Positions 55,243 to 64,000 of a stretch of DNA of 64,000 bases are shown piece by piece (the first letter of the stretch is position 1; each line of letters opens with the position of its first letter). The translations under genes were made by a program, and so were the position numbers. The notes beneath the pieces are model-generated. The model saw nothing but the letters and a program-made list of their open reading frames with translations, searched no databases and was not told where the DNA came from. Location of the stretch: assembly GCA_963556695.1 (NCBI GenBank), contig CAUWAG010000020.1, positions 248,001-312,000 on the forward strand. Direction: 5' to 3'. The DNA is from Anthostomella pinea. Lineage: Eukaryota; Ascomycota; Sordariomycetes; Xylariales; Xylariaceae.

Positions 55243-58030
55243 ATGACAATACCGAACAACGATTGCACTATCTTCTCTCGCCCCGAAGACTAGGAATAAT
55301 TCAACGCCGAATTCCAGACTAAAGCCATAGCCTTTGACCTCTGGGATTACATCAATCCAGAAGACAAGGTTGCTTGGCCGACACAGTCAGAAGAACCCTC
55401 ATACGCCAATTACCCGAAGAAGCTCGGCCGAGGAACGAGAACATCAAGCTCGATAACCATTAGTGGAGAAAAAGAATCAGTTGACCCGAATAGAACGCCA
55501 ACAAACACCATAGAAATGACAAAGATTGGTAGATCGGCATATACCCAGGATTGGAATCATTACACCCACAAGAGCAGGGAATACACAGAACATCGGAAGA
55601 ACATCAAATCCATGACTGATTAGATGCTGAATACCGTTCAACAACCATACCGAGCAACAATCTTCAAGATCACGAAAAAGATCGACCAGTGGTATAAGGA
55701 TCTCCAAGATATTGGTGACGTATATACATCCCGCCAGAAGCCGGAGGCTCGAAACCAATACCGACGGGCAATGACACATCTCACAAAGATGCCAAAAGAC
55801 CTGGGTGCATGGATATCGCAATGGAAAACTGCCGTTGCGTATGCTATAGAAAAGGGGGTGCCAGAAGCTATCGATTCAAATTCAGTGGCCACAGATCTGA
55901 TAGATGCATTATCGTTAGTAATGGGCGACTAGACGACAAGCTTCAGAATGGGGCACAAGAAGGAAATCGACAACGGCTCTATTAGCTACATAGAGATGGC
56001 AGGGCTTCTGCGAGTATACACCAAAGACCATTACCGAGCAACAGCGACACGGATCGCTAAGGGCGCATTTACAGCTACTTACGGATGTGACAAAGATGTG
56101 TCAATAGAAGACACAAAAGAGCTTAATTCTACCATTTCTGATCCATTGTCCCCAATAGACAAAACGAAGGGTCGAAAAGGAAACCAGGAGAGACCACGTG
56201 GACGCGGGACGAGAGGAGTTCGAACAGGCTCTAAGCGAAGACGAGCCGACATAGAAACGAATCCAGATGGGCCTACCTGCAAGGCATGCCTAGGATTTCA
56301 CAACATAACCCAGTGTTATTATGTTATTGACGGGAAGGCACCAGAACATTGGCATCCAAACGAAGGATACCAGAAAGTTATCAACCAGCAAATCAAGGAA
56401 GATATTGCCCTCGAAGAACTGATCAAAAGAATTAACCGGAAGCCAACACCCGTCAAGCCCGAATGACTAGTGCGGACAATGGGTCAGACGAAGGCCGCCT
56501 TCCTTACAGCCGACGCTGCCACATTCAGTACTGCCACATATCCATTGAGGAACTCAGCAATCCTGGATTCTGGGACTACCTTACACATATTCAACATGAT
56601 CAGCAGGTTTTTAAACTTCCGGTCGGCGAGTCAGGGTGACGCAATATTTGCAAGAGACACAGTAGTCCCTATTCTAGGCTACGGAGATGTCGATATATGC
56701 ATTACTGGCCCTTCTGGGTCAAGAATTATGCGCTTATATGATATGGCATTCTGCAAAGGCTTTGCATGTAACCTGGTATCACTCTGACTTCTCAAGCGCT
56801 AGGGGTACTAGTGGGACAACAAAGGAAGCAATAATTATCTTTGGAGGAAGGATGATTTGATCCTCTGCAAGCTGACGGATCGGTATGAGCAATACGTGAT
56901 TGAATATTTGCCTGAGTCTTTAACAAGACGTGCATTCTTTATCCAAAGGAAGAAATACAACTCATGGACCGAGAGGGCGCCTTGCACTGCCGATAGCCGC
57001 CGATGGCACCTCAGGTTAGGTCACCCAGGGCCAGATACTCTTGATCACCTTGTAGGCCACTCTTGGGGGGTGAAGATCAAGGACTCAAAGCCTAGAGATT
57101 CAGCAGAAGAATGTATCATAACTGTGAAATGTGACGCATGTGTCTGCAGGAAGGCCAAGAAGCAAAGAAGACGTACACGGCAGGATAGACCTGGGAAGCC
57201 CGGAGTCCGCCTAACAATCGATTTCCACGACCTTGACAGAGATAGCGACGGACTGAACAGCATCATGCTTATTACCAACAAATGGTCTGGATATATCTGG
57301 GACTTCTATCTGAGCAACCGAAAGACGGATACGCTTATAGCAACTTTTGAGTTGCTATTCGGGATTTTGGAGCACCAGAATCAGGTCAAGCCAGAGGTGA
57401 TAGAATGCGACAACAAGCTCACGACCCAGAAGCCTCGTGTGTATCAGTTTCTCATCATGACCAAGAAGATGAAGGTGGAACCCTCAGCGCCTAACACACA
57501 AGACCAGAATGGAGGCGCCGAGCGCTCGGGGGGTGTGATTAAGGACAAGGCTCGTTCGATGCAAAATGGAGCCAAGTTGCCAGCATATCTATGGGTTGAG
57601 ATCTTCCGAACAGCGGTATATCTATACAATCGTACCCCTAAGTACATCTATAAATGGATAACTCCTTATGAACGTTTCTACACTTACCTGGGATACAGAG
57701 ATGGACTTGTAGGAGACCAAAAGCCCAAGCAGGGACACCTCCGAGTATTTGGATGCAAAGCATTTACTTTGACAAGCGATGCGCAGCTGAAGATGCAGCG
57801 GAAGAAGCGGCTTAATCCAAAGGCTTGGATCGGCTACCTCGTTGGTTACAACTCGACAAACATCTACCGAATATGGAATCCCTAAGGTGATAGCCACTCG
57901 AGACGTCATCTTTGATGAAGATCAGATGTTCAGCGGAGACCTCCAAGACCTGAAAAATGACCTCCTTCACATATCTGAAGAAGAGCTAGTCAAGCTACTT
58001 GTGACGGCCTGCACAGACCTTCCCACATGA
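55243..58030 (+). mobile_element. Ty1/copia retrotransposon remnant, gag-protease-integrase, many stops
   Basis: One reading frame runs from the ATG at 55243 to about 57882 and encodes, in order, a gag-like region, a basic nucleocapsid-type stretch with a degenerate zinc knuckle (CKACLGFHNITQC), a retroviral-type aspartic protease (AILDSGTTLHIF), the gag-pre-integrase zinc motif (RWHLRLGHPG with CDACVC), and the integrase core (TIDFHDLDRD to GGAERSGG). It is interrupted by eight in-frame stops at 55291, 55297, 55621, 55930, 56464, 56785, 56800 and 56809. A one-base shift at about 57883 leads to a last piece, KVIATRDVIFDED, ending at 58030. Reverse transcriptase and RNase H are missing. The element is inactive. 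Confidence 0.9.
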
Positions 58031-58099
58031 CAAGCGGATACTTCCTAAGAGGGGAAGGATCTGACCAGATGATCCCCTTAAAGGGGCAACCTCCCACTG

Positions 58100-58124
58100 T
58101 ACCTATCTCTCTCTCTCTCTTCCT
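58100..58124. repeat. TC dinucleotide repeat
   Basis: A TCTCTCTC tract followed by CCTTTCC, just beyond the copia remnant. It may be part of a decayed LTR or plain simple sequence. Confidence 0.6.
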
Positions 58125-58258
58125 TTCCTCTCTAGTCTTGATATTCTCGTCAATAGAGTAATAGCTGCTTGCTGCCGGCCATGTCCCAGGTCCTCAGTAC
58201 GCTCGCCGTGACAACTGCGACGTAAAAGGCAACGAGCAAGGCGTAAACAACGCTATCA

Positions 58259-58793
58259 TTTCGCTACAAGGACTGGAACCTTGAGTATCACTTACGCTGT
58301 CACGAGGAGCTGCAGGTGCTTACTAGGCCAGCACTATATCACTACCTAGCTACCTGCACAGGACACGGTGACTTTGCCTGGTACCACGACAAGTTTGAGC
58401 ATATAAACACCAACCGGGAATGCTCTTGCGGGAGGGCAAAAGCTTCGGAACACATCGTCCACTGCCAGAAATCCATCAAGCAGTACTGTGAGATTTCAAA
58501 GTGTTCTAGTATTGGAAGGGAAAGAAGGGATAACTGTACCATCCTACTTAAATAGGTGTCAAAGGGCCTTCTGACAGCTAACATGTGATTCCACAGGACG
58601 ACGCCATAACAAGGCTAAGTAGGCCACTGTTATGATATCTGACAAGTACAAGAGATGGCCCATGGGCCACTCCAGGCGGCCTACCAGGCCGGAACGGCAA
58701 CGCTACCTGCGTGATATCATGACCACTCCTACAGTGTACCGAGACCTACTCCTAGCCACCGAGTTTTATGGCGGCATCTGCCCTCGCCATTGA
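58259..58793 (+). mobile_element. LINE-type retrotransposon, 3' coding end remnant
   Basis: One frame (58265-58555) reads YKDWNLEYHLRCHEEL, then LTRPALYHYLATCTGHGDFA, and a zinc-like CSCGRAKASEHIVHC. This is the C-terminal pattern I associate with fungal LINE ORF2 proteins downstream of RNase H. A second frame (58632-58793) continues with a Tyr/Arg-rich stretch ending LLLATEFYGGICPR, also typical of the end of such ORFs. The two parts are in different frames with stops between. It is a fragment; no reverse transcriptase is attached on this strand. Confidence 0.55.
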
Positions 58794-59883
58794 TGGCATT
58801 TGCATTTTTCTTTATTTGAGCGGCGTCTAGGGGATCTGCTTTACATCTCTTTCTTTTGTAGTGCACTCGCACGTGAAGCAGGAGCATAAGTGTGAGATTT
58901 CAAACCGGTCTACATTGAAAGGAAAGAGAAGAAGATCTATGGGGGAGAAGCCCCCATATATATGTACAGGTGTGCCATCAGGGTGACCTGATAATCATAC
59001 GATAATGGCGCCAGCTGAATGCCCTGAAGTTAAGCCAATTAGAGCATTCAGCCCCAAAAGCCTCAGCCTGGTATGATATCCAACAATAAGTTCTATAAAC
59101 CTTACCTTGCAGCTCGAATCAAGCTGTTTAAACTTGGCTATGCCAGGAACGTAAAGACTGCGAAGGACGTCGGCACCAACCCTCACCCGGAGGAGGGGGG
59201 ACACGATGAGAACCGCTGCTTAGATGCAGTGGCTGTTTACGAACGAGATCTGCTAGCTGGGCAGCTGTATGTATATATATATAGTATAAGACCTAGCCTG
59301 GCACGCTTGCGCATCCTTTTGGAGGCCCAGGGCCGCCGCTTTGCGGCAGGCCCCTTGGCGTTAAATCCTACTACTACTACTGCTACTACTACTACTTCAT
59401 ATCAGCACAAGACCTAGATACTTCATGGAAGAACTCGTCGCGTCTGACAAATACACGGATTGTCCATATCAGAAGCGCTAAAAGCCATTGGCAGGAGAGG
59501 CTGTGATAGAGTTTGTGCGCACTGAACTGGCCCTCATCATGGTGGAGGTGGTTGAGCGACAAGCTGCAGCCTCAAAGTCGCGCCAAATAGCAAGAAAGCC
59601 ACGGACGCCTGATGCCAATATCGAGGCTAGCCCTGAAGCGTAGCAGTCTGATGTAGCAAAAGCTAGGGGAATGCGGTAAGCAAACACGCCTGAGGCCGTT
59701 GCATCAACTCTGCACGGTAGACAGAGGCCCAGTCTCTAGCCATTCCCATTCTAGACCTGGAGCTTACTCAGACAGGCGAATGTAGGAGATGGCATATCTG
59801 CACACTGGACAGGCAGGGCGATTCCTGGCAACTGGTTAGAAAGAGGAACATCTGCCGCCTGCGACTGCAGCATTAGGGCCCGG
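58794..59883. other. Repeat-rich spacer with possible decayed coding pieces
   Basis: No intact gene. It includes the short tract TATGTATATATATATAG near 59267-59283 and a CTA-type microsatellite at 59367-59396. A + strand frame around 59490-59640 is protein-like and Ala/Arg-rich (VEVVERQAAASKSRQIARKP), but has stops and is not recognised. It may be further transposon debris. Confidence 0.4.
59367..59396. repeat. CTA trinucleotide repeat
   Basis: About nine CTA/CTG units in a row, interrupted once by TGC. Confidence 0.75.
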
Positions 59884-60048
59884 CAGTCACTGATCTGGAG
59901 GTACCTCAAACAGACCGCGGTGCTGGAGCAAGAAACTTGACAGTCACGGACCTGGCAATGTCTCGAAAAGACCTCAGTGCTGGAGCATGACGCTCGACAG
60001 TCACGGGTCTGGAGATGCCTCGGACAGACATCGGTGCTGGAGCACAGG
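59884..60048 (+). repeat. 57-bp tandem repeat, about 2.9 copies, coding-type
   Basis: Units begin CAGTCAC at 59884, 59941 and 59998, exactly 57 bp apart; the third is slightly incomplete. They are diverged by roughly 20-25% but keep length, and 57 is 19 codons. In one frame each unit reads as a 19-residue repeat of the form QSxxWxxLxxTxVLExxxx, with the first unit ending in TGA where the second has CGA. The frame is open for a further ~40 codons upstream. This looks like a decayed gene for a repeat protein, not a random minisatellite. Confidence 0.7.
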
Positions 60049-61956
60049 GTGAACTCCTGAACTCCTTAACTCCTATCATAAGAGGAGGAGGAGGAAATGA
60101 CTCAAACAGGACTCCTGTGGAGGGGATTAACCTGCTGAGCCAGACCGAGATTCATAACAGGCGGGAAGTGCGCTCTCTTATATGCTCACTGGTGGTAGGG
60201 GTTTTTTGATTATTAATTCGTAGCTCTGACTATTTCATCCCTCCCTTGCTCGCCCCGCACCACCTACTTCCAATCCTTACCCACTCCTCATTTACCGGCG
60301 GTTTTGCGTAATTCTAATTGAGGCGATGATCTTCTGCGGTCCCAGAAAATATCGCCATCGCCCTTCACTCCTTTGCCCCCCGTGTGGCCATGTGGACGGC
60401 GCCGTGCGATCTTTCTCATCTCGGCCGCCAAGAACCCCGGGGCTTTGGTTGCAAGTCTGACTGCAAAATGGACAAGCGACTGGGACCTTTTCTCGTAGAA
60501 GCTAATAACTCTATCTACCAGATCTGCGTGGTTTCTTTCTCATTAATGCATATGTCATTTCATGTCGCAAATGTGTTCGCTTCTGGAAAGCCATCCTCCT
60601 CATTCGATCTGATCTCCCAGCACATTGGTACGTTAAACAAGTATGCCTTTATCCTCTTGTTAGCGGTAGACGTAGGCTACCACTGTGGCTTTACCACTCC
60701 TTGTTCGTATTACGTTAGACGTTGTGTTCATAGATACAGTTTGAATCTTTGAAGCCGTATCGTGGATCCAGTACTGGATTCCCTTGGCAATGCATTACCA
60801 CGAGAACTGTCCAACCCTGGGAGGAGGCTTCGTCGTCCCCACTTCACACTATTCTAGCACACAAGGGGGTGTTCGAATCCTGTCCTTCACACCTGATCAA
60901 GCCATCTATTTTTCAAGGAGACACTGTGAACAAGCCGTCTAACCTATGAGGCTAAAGTCTATGAGTCATCCTGAAGTCGCCCTCGCAGGTTTCCATACCG
61001 GCCGACGCCCTCCCTATCCTCCAAACAAATCACCCGCCTTGCCGACAGTGCAATCACGTCATCCCGCAAGTTTTAATAAGGCTGCAAAGGTAAGGGAGAG
61101 AGCTGTCATAAAGCCTCATGGATAACAAGTGAAGGTTTCTAGTGTACCTAACTATCACTGAATTTGAACCCCATAGGTTACATCAAGAAGCAAGTCGCCC
61201 ATCTCATTAGTCATGATAGATGTCTCTTTTTCACGCATCTCGTCGAAGTCTGTGAACTTCCCTATTTCATCCTCCCACAAAACCTTTATCGGGAATCCGC
61301 CTCCACCAGGTTGTACTCTTAAAACAAGAGAAATTAAATGCGTGTTGTGGCCTCAAGCCAACCACAGTGCACAGACCACCGTTGCCCAGATCCCCAGATA
61401 TGTAGCTAGCAAGCCAAAATAGCTTCACACACCTGAAGCAACTCTAATACAACAATGTCCACCCATATGTGTATTGGCTCTCAACAATGCGATAAAGGGA
61501 TAGTATGTAAATGCGATACTCGAGATCCGGGTACCTTGACCATAATTGCCTTCATAGGGATGGTATTTCGCATTATGAAAATGCAGGCGAGGAAGGTTGA
61601 TGTCTCTCGTGCTGATTCTGTAATTAGCTGCCTATTTCGCTAAAACCTGAGAAGACCTACGGGATTTAAGGTGCGATGTCCAGCCCCCGGTTTCTTCACA
61701 CAACTGCTGCATCAGCTATGCATCAGCCACAAATCAGCCATAAATCAGCCATTCTGTTAGATCCATGCGATTCCAGCCTGCAAACCATCTATACCAAGAC
61801 CCACATATATGATTAGATAAGTGATTGGATACCGGATTGCGAGGTCACTTAGCTAGACCTTCAGGTCCAGCTAGACCTCCCAATCCAACTATTAGCAACA
61901 TCATGACCTTGACCTCATACTCGAGTATTATGATTGATCGTTCAAGCCTGTTCTAA
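60049..61956. other. Spacer in the repeat-rich region, no gene recognised
   Basis: About 1.9 kb. The frame 60384-60752 (122 codons, Cys-rich) is the longest but I see no family resemblance and no splice support. The tract 61707-61755 has repeated CATCAGCC units. Confidence 0.4.
61707..61755. repeat. CATCAGCCA-type short tandem repeats
   Basis: GCATCAGCTAT, GCATCAGCCAC, AAATCAGCCAT and AAATCAGCC follow one another with an 11-bp period. A related tract lies at 63421-63470. Confidence 0.65.
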
Positions 61957-62398
61957 CACATGGTCTTTCTTGCTGTATGGTTAGCTTTGGCCTTAGTCGG
62001 CTTCAGCCTTGCTTCACCTTCTGGACAGACTGTTAGTTTCGAGTTGAACTTAGGGACATATGGAGAAGCCTGCGAGAGAGCTTGGCGTCGTTTTACCAAC
62101 CTTCACAGGGCCCTTGAGTAGCAACCGCTTTTGACTGCCTGCTGCGCCTCGAGCGTGTGCCATGCTTTTGCCTGAGACGAAATGTTAGCATAGGGTCGGG
62201 TCCTCGGCCACCTTGAGCTAAGTGAGGGTAACTTACTGTGACAATTGTCTTGCAGAAGCCCTCTTCTGGTATCATATACTGGAAGTGCTGACAGGATCGA
62301 GATAATTTAAAGATGTCGTTGACGTCCAAGTCCCTCGCAATGTATGCCATAACCTCGTATGGCAGGGTTTGCAGTCCACAAGTATTTTTAGCAGCCAT
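61957..62398 (-). pseudogene. F-box protein gene fragment with in-frame stop
   Basis: Exon 1 (62398-62237) begins MAAKNTCGLQTLPYEVMAYI and encodes a complete F-box: LPYEVMAYIARDLDVND, then IFKLSRSCQHFQYMI. A GTAAGT..TCAG intron (62236-62172, 65 nt) joins phase 0 to exon 2 from 62171, which reads AKAWHTLEAQQAVKSGCYSR and so on. This matches the block that follows the F-box in a large fungal family. An in-frame TGA at 62103-62105 stops the frame, after which the same frame keeps family-like sequence (RLVKRRQALSQASPYV) for about 45 more codons to a TAG near 61957. F-box proteins recruit substrates to SCF ubiquitin ligases. The TGA is in an Arg position, as a CGA-to-TGA change would produce. The upstream side abuts LINE sequence. 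Confidence 0.7.
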
Positions 62399-62519
62399 TC
62401 AAAAAGCAGTCTGAAGAATGTCCCACAGGTCCAGTTGAGATAATGTCTCTGGAAGATTTCCGAGTTGGGTGCGTGGCCAATGACCAAGTTCACAGAGTAG
62501 AGATAACCCATGAGACCCC

Positions 62520-63346
62520 TGGATGGTAAGCCTCTCGCCTACCACCACAGGAGGATTGGCGATATCTCGGCCCCTGGTAATAGGAAGCAGCTCATACTTT
62601 TTAGGGGCAAGAGACACCTTGTTGTTATCTCCCCACTGTAAAACCTGCTTAAGATCGCTGGCTAAGAGTCCTACGTTACGTTGTAGCGAGTTAGACACCC
62701 TATAAAGCGCTATATCGTCTACATATCCGAAGTGTAGGTCTGGATCTTGTTGTAATAGCTCAGCCAGGTATAGCATGTAGAGTTCTGGCGACCATGGCGA
62801 GCCCTGGGGAGTGCCGCAATGCACTTCCCTAAAGTCCGTAGATGTTCGTTCCAGGCGTACCTTTGCACGCCATTTCTCTAGAAAAGACCGCACCAATTCT
62901 AGGCAGTCTATCGACCAGCCCTGCTTTCTTATCCACAGCAGCAAACGCCTCCTTAACAGGGTGTCAAACGCACCCTGTACATCTAGCGTAGCCATCGAGA
63001 CCTTGAGGCCCCTGGCTAGTGCTGCCTCCACGTCATGGGTAAAAGAGGCCACCAGGTCCATGCAGGCCCGTTTCGGAAGAGCGCCGCCGTGTTGTGGGCT
63101 GAGCACCCCTTATGAAAGTACTGTCTAAGCCATCCTCTTGGCTAACAGCCGCTCCAGGCCCTTGCCTAGGCAGGAGAGCAGCGCAATTGGTCTCCAAGAC
63201 CGCACCGAAGAGCGGTCTATCTTCCCCACCTTAGGGATCATTGATACATCAGCATCACAGCCCGACTTCAATGACGGTATATGGAAGGCGGAGGCGCTGC
63301 ACCGCAGCAAGGGCGTCATTCTTCTGTAATGATACTTAGCTTTCAA
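62520..63346 (-). mobile_element. LINE reverse transcriptase fragment with in-frame stops
   Basis: The frame (63346 to about 62520) has the RT blocks RSWRPIALLSCLGKGLERLL (domain 1), ATLDVQGAFDTLLRRRLL, GTPQGSPWSPELYMLYLAEL and the catalytic FGYVDDIALY. This is the non-LTR (Tad/Jockey-like) pattern of fungi. A TAG (63125-63127) and a TAA (63110-63112) interrupt one continuous frame; no frameshift is needed. After LTIQG at about 62520 the LINE sequence stops and DNA leading to the F-box pseudogene begins. No endonuclease domain is seen in the window. The element is inactive. Confidence 0.85.
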
Positions 63347-63420
63347 TGGGGGTAGGTAGTCGTACGGCTACCCTTGCATCTGTGATTAAAAGCCTAAAAG
63401 CCTCACCAACGCTAGTTAGG

Positions 63421-63470
63421 AATGCTGCATCACCCACACATCAGCCGCGCATCAACTATGCATCATCATC
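63421..63470. repeat. Second CATCAGCC-type repeat tract
   Basis: GCTGCATCACCC, ACACATCAGCCG, CGCATCAACTAT and GCATCATCATC share the ATCA-centred unit of the tract at 61707. The copies are more diverged. Confidence 0.5.
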
Positions 63471-63781
63471 TGCAATCATATCATAGCCCTTATCTCCATT
63501 GCATACACCTTGGAGCAGAACGGATTCACAATGGGAAGAGTGAAAGCCCGTATTTTCATACTCGGGAGGGGCGGCGCGGTATCACGAAGCAAGCATCGTT
63601 CTTACTGCAACCGCCATAGCACCACTACCACTACTCCTAACAGCAGGACGCGAGTTACCGATAATCAAACAAGTCGTAAGTGGCACAGAGGCCACGAAAG
63701 CCATTATGGGAAACGATACTGCACCTATCGTATGCCGAATTTACCCTCAAAGCCGACAAACATGGGGGCGGTTAGAGACTA

Positions 63782-63823
63782 ATATTGGGCCGTTCTATAA
63801 GGTCGGGCCGGGGCTCCCAATAT
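63782..63823. repeat. Short inverted-end element (42 bp)
   Basis: ATATTGGG at the left and CCCAATAT at the right are perfect inverted repeats around a GC-rich centre. It could fold into a hairpin or be one end of a DNA transposon. The function is unknown. Confidence 0.45.
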
Positions 63824-64000
63824 CTTTGGTCGGCAAGCCGATATGTATCCACTGATTGGTTATATGAGCACCGTTTCACTCGCCTTGCTACGTGTGACTG
63901 ATCTCATGTAGATCCTTCAGGCCATATGGGCCGAGGCTTATAATGGGCAGGATACAGTCTAAGAGACTGCAAATAACAATACAAGGCTTAGAGTATGAGT

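Larger units (their letters stand above)
63347..64000. other. Spacer to the window end, repeats only
   Basis: Contains a second CATCAGCC-type tract at 63421-63470 and a 42-bp palindromic element at 63782-63823 with exact 8-bp inverted ends ATATTGGG / CCCAATAT. No gene was recognised. The DNA may continue as transposon remains beyond the edge. Confidence 0.4.

Noticed and set aside
60384..60752. + strand open frame of 122 codons in the repeat-rich region
   Set aside because: Cys-rich but without motif, splice support or neighbours; similar lengths occur by chance in this window.
60871..60880. GTTCGAATCC, resembling a tRNA T-loop
   Set aside because: The flanking bases do not form a T-stem and no D-arm, anticodon arm or acceptor stem can be folded around it.

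Overview
The window looks like nuclear DNA of a filamentous ascomycete (Pezizomycotina, probably a Sordariomycete). Genes are dense and carry short introns (mostly 43-144 nt) with GT..AG ends and CTRAC-type branch points. The recognisable proteins are eukaryotic housekeeping proteins with fungal features, and the repeats include copia and LINE-like retroelements whose reading frames are broken mainly by stop codons, as expected from repeat-induced point mutation (RIP). I cannot name the species from sequence alone.

Layout. 1-6 kb is gene-poor: a four-helix membrane protein gene with an in-frame TAG, three full copies (217-218 bp) of a MITE-like inverted-repeat element, and a coiled-coil protein of unknown function. 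6-18.5 kb is a gene-dense core: a small membrane protein, mitochondrial ribosomal protein uL10m (MRPL11), TRP4 (tryptophan synthesis), tRNA ligase TRL1, an ankyrin-repeat protein, the RNase P subunit Rpp40 and the tRNA methyltransferase TRM11. 19.5-21.1 kb is a decayed cytochrome P450. 22.8-29.2 kb holds GID4/VID24, Mago nashi and beta-COP. 31.9-37.4 kb holds a 104-residue small protein, a tandem GFA-domain protein and an aldo/keto reductase. 37.6-54.6 kb holds a HIT protein, RPB12, GPN1, a BTB protein, a polytopic membrane protein, SEC11, BRF1 and a CWF19/CwfJ splicing factor.

From about 54.6 kb to the end the character changes. No intact host gene was found; instead there is a copia element with eight in-frame stops in one otherwise continuous frame, fragments of LINE-type reverse transcriptase, an F-box pseudogene, a 57-bp coding-type tandem repeat and simple repeats. 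This reads as the edge of a repeat-rich compartment.

How the genes relate. Several neighbours share an RNA or RNA-polymerase theme: TRL1, Rpp40 and TRM11 (tRNA splicing, 5' processing, modification) lie within about 7 kb, and RPB12 sits convergently beside GPN1, a GTPase needed for RNA polymerase II assembly/import; BRF1 (Pol III initiation) is 8 kb further. The rest are unrelated housekeeping genes. I saw no biosynthetic gene cluster, CRISPR array, confident tRNA or rRNA gene, and nothing I would call a new multi-gene system. The most informative unusual items are the MITE family, the RIP-like decay, the F-box pseudogene among transposon debris and the 57-bp repeat.
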